Below are positions 36,043-46,979 of a stretch of DNA of 64,000 nt, one piece after another (position 1 is the first letter of the stretch; the number at the start of each line of letters is the position of its first letter). The stretch is taken from assembly GCA_018340805.1 (NCBI GenBank), contig JACMZG010001914.1:14504474-14568473 (forward strand), given 5' to 3'. The translations under genes were made by a program, and so were the position numbers. Below the pieces are notes generated by a model, which saw nothing but the letters and a program-made list of their open reading frames with translations, made no database searches and was not told the origin of the DNA. This stretch comes from Microvelia longipes (Eukaryota > Arthropoda > Insecta > Hemiptera > Veliidae).

Positions 36043-38300
36043 GTTAATACTAATGTTGTTTTTTTTTAAATGACCTCTAAACTTACTTAACTAGCTAAGA
36101 GTAAAAATATATTTTCCAACCATGAAAGTATCAAGATGTAAATTGTCCTTACCTGCAACTCTCTACGCTGATAGAGTACCTGTCATTTATGGCTAACCTG
36201 TTTTACAATCTGGGAATGCTTCTTAAAACTAGTTCATTAATGCTTAATTTTCCTACCATAAGCAGACAAAGTTTTGTTAAACACAGAAATTACACGAAAC
36301 AAGTTTAAAATAATGAAGTTATAACTGCATAAGACAATAACTGCATTGAAAGGGAACAAACATAAAGTTGATAATAATAATTTCAAGATACGAATAAAGT
36401 CATACTAGAATAAAAACAAAATAAAATGAATAATTTCATGTAAAACAACAAGGGTTAATATTACCTTGAAAAATACATTTAAACCATATTTACAACTAGT
36501 AGTAAAATAAGGAGATAAAAATTTTTATTACACAGGTTTCTCAAACTAGAAACTTTGTACTGAAATGTTAAATTGGTCTACTTCATAAAAATAAAATTAA
36601 TACTTTACCAGCAATTAAGTTTTCATAACAGTAAAACTACGATGTAAATTGCGTAAAAAATGAAAAATATACCTGAAAACGTATAATTAGGAAAATGCAA
36701 GACAAATAAGGTAGTAAAATTGTTAGCTGAGGAAAAGCATTAGAGAATGAGTTTTATTTTTGCTAAATTAGTACCATTTGTAAGTTTTTCAGACCCTTTT
36801 TAAACGGCGGACTTAGAGGCATCTGTTAAGGATTAGGCCAAACACTTACTTCAGTATCCAATGGGGGTTAAAGAGTTTTTAAAGCTTTAGATAATGCTCA
36901 TATAAATGGTAATTGGGAGGGTGTTTTACGAGTTTTTCTAAAGATAGTTTGAGATACGTATTGTAGCATTAAATTTCACTTGAAACATTTAAGTAAAAAA
37001 GAAGCATTTTTTACTTTAGTGTTTAGATTATTTTTTATTTTCTAAGGGCTTAAAAAAAGTTTTTAGTACTTTATTCTCTTTTACTGAGCTTTGGTAAAGA
37101 CAAATGTTGCCATAATAGAGAATTAAAGCTTTTTTCAGCTATAGGGAGCTCTTTAAGAAGGGAGCCTTACTATACTCTTTAAATTTTGCTCTTAAGGAAT
37201 TAAGGCTGAAGCATTTAAACCTATTTCATGAAGTTGAGGGGAATACTCACACACACACACTAATCCTAACTACGATAAATACTAGCTTTAAAAGCAATAG
37301 TATGAGTTTATATGGTTCCATGGTATATCTGTAGCAATACACACATCTCATAAACTATACAAGAGTGCGGTATTATTTTCCTCCCAGTTGTGTCTACACG
37401 TCTTTTCTTCCCTCGAGACGGAAAAGCCATATTTCAAACAATTTCACTCCCTAGAATGAAAAAGAAATTCATCCCTTTGTAAATAATCTAATAAGAAAAA
37501 AAAAAAACAGCGAACTCTTCAAAACAACAAATAAATGTTAGAAATAAAATCTGAGTATTTTATCCTATCTTGTACTTACTCGTATAGTCAGTACAAAATA
37601 TATGTACTTAGAAAACAAATGGGCGTTATTAGTAAAAATATAATAAATACCACCAACAACAGCGAACAAATTAAAATCAAAGTTTCGCTTCACCTGCAGA
37701 AACAATTCCATTATTTAGGAATTTATGAGAGATTGCACCCGTGGTTATAATTTTTGTTTCTAAATTACTACTAAATAATTTTTTAATAATCGACTATATC
37801 TAAATATTTCATCTTTTTTAAAAAACGAATACATACTTGCATTCCATTTAAATTTCCCGCATTGTTTTCCCACGTTCATTCGCAGCAAATTACAACTTTT
37901 TTAACTTAAAACTTAATTAACTCAATAAAAAAAATGATAATAAATATTTCATCCTTTTGTAAATTTTATTAATTTTACACTCCTTTTAGTTTTAAATTAA
38001 CTTAGTCTCATCGTCTGTGATCACATGATAAGCGAATTTATTTGCAAATCTGTGCCTTCGGGCAAGCCCGGAGGCTCATGTTTTAGAGTATCTTCACTCT
38101 GTTTAGCTCCCAAAAATGTAGGTAATTTGTTGGCTATTCCGGCTGAAATATTGGTCAAATTGAGCACAAACCGAACTTCAGATTCAGGAAAACCAGAAAA
38201 AAATTATAACGGTAATAATTTAATTTTAACCTTATGTATTTGTGATTCATTTGCTTTTTGTGATTTTTTAATAATTCAAGTAGGGTTTGATAATATCAAC
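36043..38300. other. No gene recognised
   Basis: AT-rich. The plus-strand ORF at 38025-38309 has no recognisable domain and its composition follows the base bias. Confidence 0.5.
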
Positions 38301-38306
38301 ACCAAG

Positions 38307-38520
38307 TAACTTCAGTGTTACTGAAGTTATAGTGTGAGTTTATTAGCCTGAAGATGCCCAAAATTTAGGGTTAAGTAGTCATAGCTTGATTAAACAGATT
38401 AATTTACTAGTAGAGTTAAAGTTATGTTTTAAATTATTTAAAAATTAAAAAAAACAAAAATTATTTTGTTGTAATCCTTTAGGATTGTTTATATGATTTA
38501 AATAAATAAATAAAACAAAA
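38307..38520 (+). repeat. Small repeat with hairpin, hammerhead-like half motif and TAAA-rich end
   Basis: A perfect hairpin TAACTTCAGT-GTT-ACTGAAGTTA (38307-38329) is followed by CCTGAAGATGCCCAAAATTT at about 38347. That resembles CTGANGA plus stem II, but the GAAA box is lost (GGTTAAGTAG). The stretch ends in AAATAAATAAATAAAAC. Confidence 0.4.
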
Positions 38521-39339
38521 CATCATCTCAATCTGAAAAACATCTTCGGAAGGTATCAACAAAACCAACTCTTACATCATACAAATACAAGTACATAATA
38601 TGTATTTTTGAAATTCTTGGAGCCCAAAATGTTTCGATCGCCTACTCTTTCCATGTGACCTACCCCATAAGTGGCATTTTCTACAGGAAAATTTTGTTTT
38701 ACTAAAAACAAATGTGGAAAGAAAATCAAGGGATTTTAATTCAAAGTGAACTACGTTCAAAGTACTTGGGTTAACCTATACCCGGAATGGAATTATATAA
38801 AGTCTTTTATATGAAGTCTTTATGGCATAAGATTTTATTGAAAACACAGTGAATATTGTAAAGGTAAGAGACGTAAGATTTCAGTACTTGTTTGAGTTTC
38901 TATTGAAGCATGGAAAATATCTTTACATTCCTTCACTACATCACGTAAAAGATTTCTTTCCATATTATCAATATATTGGATTCAAAAAGACCTGGAGAAA
39001 ATTCTAAAGCATCAAATTTTCAGCTTTACCTGAGAGTTTTCCTATTACAAGACACGTTCGGTACCTGAAATTCTAATGTTTCTTTTCTTTCACTCGTAGA
39101 ATTTTACCGTTTGTATATTTTATCATTTTGTTTAAAATGGATAAATAATTCAATTTCGTTTGAATTTTCCAAAACCTCAGGTTTTTGTTCGGTTCGAATA
39201 AGACTCAGTGCGATGACTAGGTTTTTACTTCGCACAAGTCTTCGTTATTTGTGAAAAATATACACGTGAATAATATATTTTTATTTTTGTACACAATGAA
39301 TAATAATAAAGTTAAATGCTTTCTGTTGAATTTATTTTC
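38521..39339. other. No gene recognised
   Basis: Nothing supported. Confidence 0.5.
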
Positions 39340-39617
39340 ATATTCTATAAAACTCTATGCACGAGCAGAACAAAATTTAAACATCGTCATCTCACCGTGT
39401 TATTGTTCGTCATAAATTTTAGTTTTTTTGCTTAAAAGATACTCGAAATTTGGTTTTATTTAGCACAAAGAAATAAAAAAATGAACAGCCACCAGCTACT
39501 TGAAGCTATAAACCAATATACGAGAATATTTAATACGTTTAACAATAAATGCCTGTTAATTTTAGTTTGACGATGTTTAAATGTTGTTTTGCTCGTGCAT
39601 AGAGTTGTATAGAATAA
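39340..39617. mobile_element. MITE-like element with about 49-base terminal inverted repeats
   Basis: ACTCTATGCACGAGCAGAAC...AACATCGTCA on the left (about 39344-39397) is inverted at about 39570-39617 (TGACGATG...GCTCGTGCATAGAGT). The interior of about 175 bases is non-coding. The target duplication could not be fixed because the flanks themselves are part of the inverted repeat. Confidence 0.75.
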
Positions 39618-40439
39618 GAAAACTCAACTCACGTCAACCCCAACTGCGATTAATTGGTTGTTACTGTATTATTTAAAAACAAATTAAGCCTTTTTTTCAC
39701 CTCAATTCTTATAACACACGGTTTGGTTGTGTCAGACTAATTCACTAGATATAACCAGGTAGAGTAACGCTGTCAATTAACAGTAGATTTACACCACTAA
39801 ATCCGGTAATGAATTCAAAAATTGTCAATGCTCAGATATCATCTGAGCAGGTATCATATCAGGTATCATAGTATAGTATACATATAAAATTATTTTAAGT
39901 TATTTAATAACAATAATTATGAAATTATTGAATGAGTTTAGTTCTGTTATTTAATTTTTAAGATTATTTTTAAATTATTTCCCAAAAGCTTAATTAGATA
40001 AATTTTAAAGTTATTTAAACATTATTGCTTAAGAGCTTAATTAGCAACACTCGATACAACAATACAGGCAAATACATTCATTCGCGAATATACAAAAAGT
40101 CGGGTAAATTTTCTTCAGTATCTTTGTTTCCTTACTCAATAATTAATTTCTCCCTTAAGAAATTAATTTTCTTTATTAAAACTTCGTTTCACATAAAACA
40201 TTCGTTTTATGCTTCACAGTCTGAGCAGAAGCATACCTGCTTGTTTATCAGTCATTCGTTATAATTTTTCAAAGAAAATGTACAATTTAAAGCTACCTTT
40301 TAAAACTTAGCTCACTAAAATCTTAGTTTATAGTTACTATTAAATAATTATTAGCATGCATCCAAAAAAAATTAGAGCAACTAACAAGCAAGTAGAAAAC
40401 TACGGTATCCGAAAAAAATAGAAAATCAAATTCCTGGTC
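39618..40439. other. No gene recognised
   Basis: AT-rich. Nothing supported. Confidence 0.5.
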
Positions 40440-41180
40440 ATATAGGATTCAATACATCCTCACCACTAAGGACTCGCATCGTCCTCAGAATATAGAGGTC
40501 ACCTAGTTTATAATGCAATGCGTGTTTAGGCTCGCTTCGCTTGTCCTTAAACAGTAAATACATCTGATTTATTCCTAGCGGTCACCCATATAAGTACTCA
40601 TCACGCTCGATACTGCTTAACATTAATAATTGTACCCAAACCATAGATAGACTAGCCGTATTGAAATGAATCATAGTATACTTATTTATTGCTTAGAAAT
40701 ACACATGTACTAAATTTCAACTCAATTGGGTTGTTTTTTATTTTTTTTTAATTTTTTGAATGTGTCATGCCATTTGATTAACAAGACTAAATGCTGATGA
40801 CATAAAGAAAATAGGCAAATTTGTAAGTCATACATCAAATTGTCAAGTTTCAAATAGATTCGAACATTTTTTCACGTTATACGAATTTTTTTACAATATT
40901 TGCTGAGTCATATTGATGTCTTAGAAAAATTATCCTCCAAATACAACTGGACTGTGTTTTAGAAAGTTTTAGCTTTCTAGTTAAACACACTGGGTACTAC
41001 GCTAATAGACACACATACGCGTAAAAAATAACACACACACAAAGACAAACAACTTGGTTAAACCTACTCAAGAGATTTTACCTAAAATAATTCAGGTAAA
41101 ATCACGGTTTCAGATATTTAGAGCAAATACTTAACTTTCCCTTTATACCTACAGTATAAAAAAGAAAAGATACAAAAAAT
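40440..41180 (-). repeat. 5S-composite repeat, near full length
   Basis: Tail units (GACTCGCATCGTCCTCAG near 40469, GGCTCGCTTCGCTTGTCC near 40530), 5S-like segment (40579-40622), then CGTATTGAAATGAATCATAG, GATGTCTTAGAAAAA in place of the TGACGTCA block, a CA-rich stretch, and the head CCCTTTATACCTACAGTATA. More diverged than the copy at 15376-16190. Confidence 0.8.
40579..40622 (-). promoter_or_regulatory. 5S rRNA-like segment inside the repeat
   Basis: On the minus strand it reads TTAAGCAGTATCGAGCGTGA then TGAGTACTTATATGGGTGACC. GAGTACTTATATGGGTGACC is very close to the 5S intermediate element plus box C. Confidence 0.7.
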
Positions 41181-41659
41181 ACAATAAGGCCATTTTATTC
41201 TAACTTTAACACTAACAAAAAATCTACATAGATTCTCTATAAGCAACAGCAAAACATTCAAATGGTTATTATCTTATACGCATTTTAGGAGTAAATACAT
41301 ATGTATTCAAGGGTATGAACGCAATTAAATTTCCATGGATTCTCAATTTAGTTGTTAGGACGTTTTTATACTTTTATCTACATACCAATTCTTTGAGGTT
41401 GCAGGCCACATAAGGTTTCATTAATTTTAAATAATTTAACTTTTTTTTTAATATCTTTCATTCATGTGTGAAAATATAATGTCTGCTAAAATTATTATTA
41501 GGCAAAGTAGAAGACCATGTTTATTTCCTCCTCTAATATCAGAGCATAAGTTTTCGAGCCGGTAATTATTGCATCTAAAAAGTTAAAATGAATACTAAAA
41601 CCTAATGGTACTAAAACACTAAAACTACAGTAATGATTAGAATGAGCGCGAATGAACAA
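41181..41659. other. No gene recognised
   Basis: AT-rich. Nothing supported. Confidence 0.5.
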
Positions 41660-41970
41660 AAATAACAAATAATAAAAAACTACGAAGTCTCTTCAGAAAA
41701 CAATTTTTTTTAGGCAAAGCGCTTTCAACATACAAAGTGGCCATCATCATTGCAAAATCATTGACATGTTAAAAAGAAAGAAAGAGTCTATGTTTTTTTA
41801 CTTGATATCAGAGTCAGACTTAAAGAAGTAAAAAAACATAAGACACTTTCTTCTTGCTTTTAAATATCTCAACGGTTCTGCACTGATTGATGATGGCCTC
41901 TTTGTAGATTGAAATCGCTTTGCCAATAAAGTTCTGTTTTGCAGAGACTTCATAGTTTTCATTATTAAAA
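41660..41970. mobile_element. Foldback element with two decayed hammerhead-like motifs
   Basis: Arms of about 140 bases (about 41666-41806 and 41820-41966) are inverted copies ending in AATAATGAAAACTATGAAGT-like sequence. The left arm carries, on the minus strand, ATGATGATGGCCACTTTGTA then GAAAGCGCTTTGCC. The right arm carries TTGATGATGGCCTC ... GAAATCGCTTTGCC on the plus strand. C3 of the core is mutated or displaced in both, so neither is expected to cleave. Confidence 0.7.
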
Positions 41971-43435
41971 ACCAAGTAGGTTATATTAAGTTCAATTGTT
42001 TAAATTTGTGAAAAATTCATTTCATTATAGAATAAAAAACACAAAATACGCTAAATAAAACAACAAGATATTCTATAGAGCATAGAACTACAGGAAATTT
42101 CAGGATTCTTTGTATTTAAGTTATCTAGTATCCTTTTAAAAAAATGAATTTGGTTATCAGGAAAGGGAATATTTCAGTAGGAGCCCCCTTCTCTGTTCCT
42201 GTTTTCTCCGTCATGAGAGTTATTTCGTTTTATTTAGTCGAAACTTTGCAAGAAAAAATGCACATTCTTTTTGAAAGAGCTAAAAAAATTAAAAAACATA
42301 GTTTCTATAAAACTTTTAATTTAGTCATTTATAACGTGAATCTAATTGCTTTTATAATAACGTTATATTTTTAATTTAATAAATTAATATAAGCTAAAAG
42401 ATTATTAAGATTTTCAAAATGAAAGGATTGCTATTGCTTTTATATTTCTGGAGCATTCCTGAAGCTGACAGCTTTCAACTCTTTTCATTAAGGTATTTTT
42501 TTATTACAACTTCACGTTTTTCTTTGATAATAATAACAACTCTTGCTTATGTTTTTTAATTAAAAGAGATTTTTTTTTATTCTTTCTGACACCACGCTAA
42601 GAAATTAAAAGAACTAAAGTGAGAACTTAAGTGAAAGCAATTGAATCTTTGTTAAGATTAAGTAAGAAAAATTGAGATTTATACGACATACATAACGTGT
42701 GTTCTCAATTGAGAACACGCAATAACATTATTTATTGTTAATTAAGTGTTAAATTAGAAGCCTATTTTTTAAAAAAAGTAAAATATTTAAATGCGAAGGC
42801 GGAACACTCAGAGCCAATCATACCAATTAATATTGCTCATGCCTCGTATTCTCCACTAACAATTATAAGGATGAAAACACTCAACTTTATTCAACGGCAA
42901 GTACTGATGATGATCTCTTATAGAATCGGTCAGCTCAACAAGATCTATTAGTTGCTATTAAAGATATTTATATGTCATTAATAAAAAGATACGAGGGAGT
43001 GAAGATAGCTTCGAGATGCTTTTAGTAAAAGATGGTACAGCAGTGACCGCAGACTTGGCGGGGCACTGCCGTACCCTAGTGTAAAGACACCAAATATCTA
43101 AATCAGATAGTTAAGAAAGCAATATCAGTTAATCATGACACTCCTTTGTCCAAAATTTATTTGTGTATTTAATATGCTTGTCAGTGATAAACGATTTTCA
43201 TATTTCGTTACTTTTACATAATTTCTTTTTTTTTAAGTTTTAAGATAAGTTGTCCCTCTAAAAATTAAAAAGTTAAAAGACGCAAAACAAAGGTAATCCA
43301 AAATATTTTACAATAATAAAGGAATGAGATCCAATGGATACCATTGTAAGTATAGTACCTATAAATCATATAACAGGACATAACATAACGTAAAACCATA
43401 TTATATAATAAACTGCGTAGGCTTCCGCGGTTATT
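41971..43435. other. No gene recognised
   Basis: AT-rich. A perfect 20-base palindrome GTGTTCTCAATTGAGAACAC lies at 42699-42718. The ORF at 42144-42374 is unsupported. Confidence 0.5.
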
Positions 43436-43486
43436 GTCATGAAGATTTAGGTCTTCCGGTGGTGACCGCGTCAATGTACATGAAGA

Positions 43487-43528
43487 ATCCGACGTTTCGC
43501 TTCCACTGTGGGAGTCATCTTCAGGGAT
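43487..43528 (-). ncRNA. Hammerhead ribozyme motif (type I, minimal stem III), left arm
   Basis: Minus strand order: ATCC (stem I), CTGAAGA (core CUGANGA), TGACTCCCACAGTGGAAGC (stem II region, CCAC/GTGG pairing), GAAA, CGTC, GGAT (stem I 3' side). ATCC pairs fully with GGAT. ACGT is self-complementary, giving a dimer-type stem III, and cleavage would follow GUC. All invariant core positions are present. Activity is untested. Confidence 0.75.
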
Positions 43529-43706
43529 GTAGGACATCAAGGATAGAAACATAATGCTCTACAAAACTGAACTGAAGACGGAGACTATTTATGCTCTATT
43601 TATAACTGTCTCTGACTTCGAGACTGGTATGACTGTCAAGGTCAAAGACAGGTATCATCTTCAGTTCAGTTTTGTAGAGCATTGTGTTTCTATCCATGAT
43701 GTCCTA

Positions 43707-43748
43707 CGCCCTGAAGATGCCTCCCACAGTGGAAGCGAAACGTCGGAT
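43707..43748 (+). ncRNA. Hammerhead ribozyme motif, right arm
   Basis: CTGAAGA at 43711-43717, stem II region TGCCTCCCACAGTGGAAGC, GAAA at 43737-43740, CGTCGGAT to 43748. The core is intact, but stem I keeps only two pairs (CC with GG) because the upstream side has changed to ACGCC. Confidence 0.65.
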
Positions 43749-43798
43749 TCTTCATCTACTTTGACGCGGTCACCACCGGAAGACCTAAATCTTTATAT

Positions 43799-44274
43799 TA
43801 TATAACTTAAAATAATATAAAAATACGTTGCATCACATTATAATATGATATTAACATTATATTATATAACATTATAGTATAATAATAACATTATATAAAA
43901 TAATAATATAACAATGAAACCAATCACATTATACCTCACAAAGATTCAAGTTAAATAATTAAATTGAACCTTCTGGTATTCCCTATTCATTGTATGTTAA
44001 ACAATATTTTTGAATAGAAACCTCTGAAAATCTATGTAGTTTTTTTTATTTGAAACTCCAGAACAGTTGACCATTGTATTAGCATTTTAGTATACGAGGT
44101 ATTTTTGGCAAACAAAAGCATGGGTGACTTTGTATTTTTCACATAAATTATTCCTTAAGTACATACTCTGGTTCCTATCGAGTTTAAGATAAAAAAATCT
44201 AGTATGCAATAGAACAGAAGATAAAAATACTAAAAATATTGTTCAAGTCTAAAGACAAAGCGCAACCAGACCTA
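43799..44274. other. No gene recognised
   Basis: Starts with about 120 bases of very AT-rich imperfect ATTATA repeats. Nothing else supported. Confidence 0.5.
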
Positions 44275-44505
44275 AAGGTCGGGTTTTACCTAGTTTCAAA
44301 TATTTAGAATAAACACACTTGTAGCTACGATCATATGAGAAACACATATGCACACATACATAGTAAAAATTTGGTTTAAACTTCTCACGAAGTCTTCACA
44401 ACACCTGAAACGCATAAGTCAGTTGAAATTCCGGTTTCAGATTCTCAAGACAAACACATTACTTTCTGTATTTATACCTAAGGCTTAAATCAGGAAAATA
44501 GAAAG
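44275..44505 (-). repeat. 5S-composite repeat, head portion
   Basis: TAGTTTCAAATATTTAGAAT, a CA-rich part, ACACCTGAAACGCATAAGTC, AATTCCGGTTTCAGATTCTC and the head TATTTATACCTAAGGCTTAA in family order. Confidence 0.7.
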
Positions 44506-44711
44506 GAATACCACTAAAACAAGAGTGCAGTTAAGTGTAGGATAAATAATAGCAAAGCTATTACTTATTTCCAGAATCGATTTAATCTGCACTTTAAAAT
44601 CTAAAAACGTCCATCCTCTTAAACTTTATATTATTTAAATACCAATATTAAGTTTGGCCAGTTCTTTTTATTGCATTTTTTTTCACACAGGCAGACATAA
44701 AACACTCAAAC

Positions 44712-44900
44712 ATAAAAAACTAGTATAAATAAAAACAGATTAATTACACAAAAGTCCTATATTTTTCCATTATATAATAATTAACTAAGCTTTCGACTAA
44801 AAATTAGTCATCATCAGAGTTTAAAATATAAAATAAAAAAAAAACAATTTTACAAACTACTTCATATTGCACCTTGGTAATAGTTTGGTAAGCTATTATA
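44712..44900 (-). mobile_element. Single arm of the 45.7-46.1 kb foldback family, with hammerhead-like motif
   Basis: AACAGATTAATTACACAAAA, then the motif, then ACAAACTACTTCATATTGCA match one arm of the foldback at 45657-46150 in order. No second arm follows. A 5S-composite tail begins 60 bases on. Confidence 0.7.
44782..44822 (-). ncRNA. Hammerhead-like motif with perfect stem II
   Basis: Minus strand: AACT, CTGATGA, T, GACTAA-TTT-TTAGTC (perfect stem II arms), GAAA, GCT, T, AGTT. AACT pairs fully with AGTT as stem I, and AGCT is self-complementary as a minimal stem III. The cleavage position would be U rather than the favoured C, and an extra unpaired T precedes stem II, so activity is doubtful. 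Confidence 0.55.
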
Positions 44901-44959
44901 ATTTTTGTTTAAATTATAAAATGGTTGACCCTGAGAATACTAAATTTATTTCAATATGG

Positions 44960-45205
44960 CAAGAATATCTACGGGTTACGAGGTCAGTGCCAGGATGGGC
45001 GACCGCTGAAAATAAAACCAACGCGTTTACTATCGCAGGACGAGCAAAGCGAGTCCGAAGACATGCTGGGGTATAAATTTGGCGATTTGAACATTTTAAG
45101 GAAGAGTGGAGCGAGTCCAAAGTATTGAGGATGAGCGCTGCGAATCCGATGTAGCCAGGAAAAGGTCCGGGGTACCCTGTACCCCATTTTTTATACCTAA
45201 GGTAA
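44960..45205 (+). repeat. 5S-composite repeat, tail with degenerate 5S-like part
   Basis: GGTTACGAGGTCAGTGCCAG then GATGGGCGACCGC (44974-45007) is the 5S-like end. It is followed by three tail units (CAGGACGAGCAAAGCGAGTCC, GGAAGAGTGGAGCGAGTCC, GAGGATGAGCGCTGCGAATCC) and the closing palindrome GGGGTACCCTGTACCCC at 45170-45186. Confidence 0.8.
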
Positions 45206-45656
45206 AATAAAAACGTAAAACTTTATAAAAAAAATTTGGTATAATCTTAGTTTTGTATTATTTTGGATTAAAAAAAAACTTTTAAACATCTAAAAAGTAA
45301 TGTAAAAATTATAATTTAAAAGTTTAAGACCAGCTTATTTTATTTTTATTATTTTTATAATAACTTATCATGAAACTTAGTTAGTTTACTTAATCTCACC
45401 TCGTACCTATTACATTTAGACTTACTCCGTCATACAATGTTAAAATTCTTCCCGCCTTCATTATATCATGAAACTTATTGATGCAAAAGTTTATTTACTT
45501 CCAACTTTTTCTTTTAAAATTTAAATTACTTGATACAATTTTTTAAATTGTATTATAGAAATTTTAAAAGTGGATGTTTGAAAAACTTTTACTTCATGTA
45601 TGAAGGTATATGGATACACAAAAGTATATATTTTTAATTTAAAGCTTATATTGATT
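45206..45656. other. No gene recognised
   Basis: AT-rich. Nothing supported. Confidence 0.5.
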
Positions 45657-46050
45657 TAAATTTTATTAAATAAAAACAAATTAATTACACTAAAGCCCTG
45701 TGTTTTTTGCATAAAATAACTAACTAAGCTTTCGACTAAAAATTAGTCATCATAAGAGTTTTATAAATATAAATTATAAAAAAAAAAAAACAATTTACAA
45801 ACTACTTCAAATTGAACCTTTGTATTGTTTAGTAAACTTAAAAATGTAGTATGTTTAAAAAACCGTTAAAAACTGTTAAATTGAAGAATTTAAAAAAGAA
45901 TTTAATTCTTCAATGTAACAGTTTTTTTAAGCATAGCTTACCAAACAATACCAAGGTGCAATATGAAGGTAAATATGAGTTTTTTTTATTTTATAATTTA
46001 TATTGTTAAAACTCTGATGATGATCATTCTTAGTCGAAAGCTTACTTAAT

Positions 46051-46100
<50 letters not shown>

Positions 46101-46150
46101 ATATACTTTTGTGTAATTAATCTGTTTTTATTTATTATTATTTTTAAATT
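45657..46150. mobile_element. Foldback element, about 240-base arms, hammerhead-like motif in each arm
   Basis: The left arm (about 45657-45900) and right arm (about 45903-46150) are inverted copies meeting at GAAGAATTTAAAAAAGAATT / AATTCTTC. The left arm holds CTTATGATGAC...GTCGAAAGCTT on the minus strand (G5 of the core mutated). The right arm holds CTGATGA at 46014-46020 and GAAAGCTT at 46036 on the plus strand, with a weakened stem II. An (AT)n tract of about 50 bases (46054-46105) sits in the right arm only. Confidence 0.8.
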
Positions 46151-46376
46151 TTATTATAAAGTGTAGCGGGTAAGCAATTATTTTAAGTCCTAGAGATGCA
46201 AGATTTCCAGTACAGACTAGAACTTAATGCCCAACAGAGATTATAATTTTTAAATGTATGCATCTCAACCCAACATAAATGTATGGGTTATGTATTTGTA
46301 TAAAATTAATGCGATACAAAAAGTGGCTTTAACTCCTAAAAGTCCGTTCTGTTTGCCATACAGGAAATATAGTGGT
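46151..46376. other. No gene recognised
   Basis: Nothing supported. Confidence 0.5.
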
Positions 46377-46460
46377 TGAGTGGTCTAGAAATTTAGACTA
46401 GCGTGTAACACATTCCGTTCCAGCTAGCTAAGGTTTGAATCTTGGTCAGGACTTACATAT
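46377..46460 (+). repeat. tRNA-related sequence (Leu/Ser-like), probable SINE head
   Basis: TGGTTGAGTGGTCTAGA resembles a box A of the Leu/Ser type, and GGTTTGAATCTTGG about 50 bases on resembles box B (GGTTCGAATCC). The acceptor stem does not close and the anticodon arm is disrupted, so it is not a tRNA gene. It would fit the promoter head of a SINE. The body beyond 46460 was not recognised. Confidence 0.55.
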
Positions 46461-46650
46461 GTTTGCATGCTTTGGTTTCAAATGGTTTTAATAGTTTTCT
46501 AATGCGGCATTAAAGATACAGTAAAAAGTTCTTTAGAGTAAAGAAAACCCCTTGAATCTTTTCTTTCTATTACAAAGACAACTACAACAAAATTGGCTTG
46601 AAATGTAAGATGTGGTATAAATATATCATTTTAAGTTCTCATTTAAACAC
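46461..46650. other. Possible SINE body, unassigned
   Basis: No motif recognised. It directly follows the tRNA-like head. Confidence 0.3.
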
Positions 46651-46803
46651 GCGTTGTATGTAGCTCAGCAAAACTTTAATGAGCTAACTTAAGTTAGACT
46701 GTATTGAGCCTAACTCAACTTGTTTCTGCTCAAGAAAAGTCAACTATTATGAGCAGAAAAAGTTAAGTTAGCTCATTAAAGTTTTGCTGAGCTACGAACA
46801 ACA
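46651..46803. repeat. Nested inverted repeat (two hairpins, one inside the other)
   Basis: The outer arms GTAGCTCAGCAAAACTTTAA...GAGCTAACTTAA are about 42 bases (about 46655-46693 and 46757-46800) and nearly perfect. Inside, TAACTCAACTTGTTTCTGCT and AGCAGAAAAAGTTAAGTTA form a second, overlapping inverted pair. Confidence 0.8.
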
Positions 46804-46979
46804 AGTAATAAAATAAGAACTTCAACTGTCATGTTTATAGCACATCTCATTTTTAACACAATTTCATAGTAGTTACGCCAGCGCTATGTGGGCATTCAAG
46901 TGACTATAAAATGAACTATTTATGTCAAAACACCTTCGTCTAATCCCGCTTTAATTAAATAATTTATTTTAGCTATAGT

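Larger units (their letters stand above)
43436..43798. mobile_element. Foldback element with two well-kept hammerhead ribozyme motifs
   Basis: Arms of about 145 bases are inverted copies. AGATTTAGGTCTTCCGGTGG (left end, about 43443) matches CCACCGGAAGACCTAAATCT (right end, about 43773), and ATGCTCTACAAAACTGAACT (about 43552) matches its inverse near 43663. Each arm holds a hammerhead-like motif whose 3' side points outward. The centre (about 43575-43650) is unique sequence. ORFs across the arms are by-products. The layout and minimal stem III fit a Penelope- or retrozyme-related non-autonomous element. Confidence 0.8.

Noticed and set aside
38025..38309. 94-codon plus-strand ORF
   Set aside because: No domain, no conserved motif; consistent with chance in a less biased patch.
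38347..38390. Hammerhead-like CCTGAAGATGCCC...GGG
   Set aside because: The GAAA box and cleavage context are absent; listed only as part of a small repeat.
46377..46460. Possible tRNA-Leu or tRNA-Ser gene
   Set aside because: Box A and B-like words are present but the acceptor stem does not pair and the anticodon arm is broken; kept only as a SINE-type relic.
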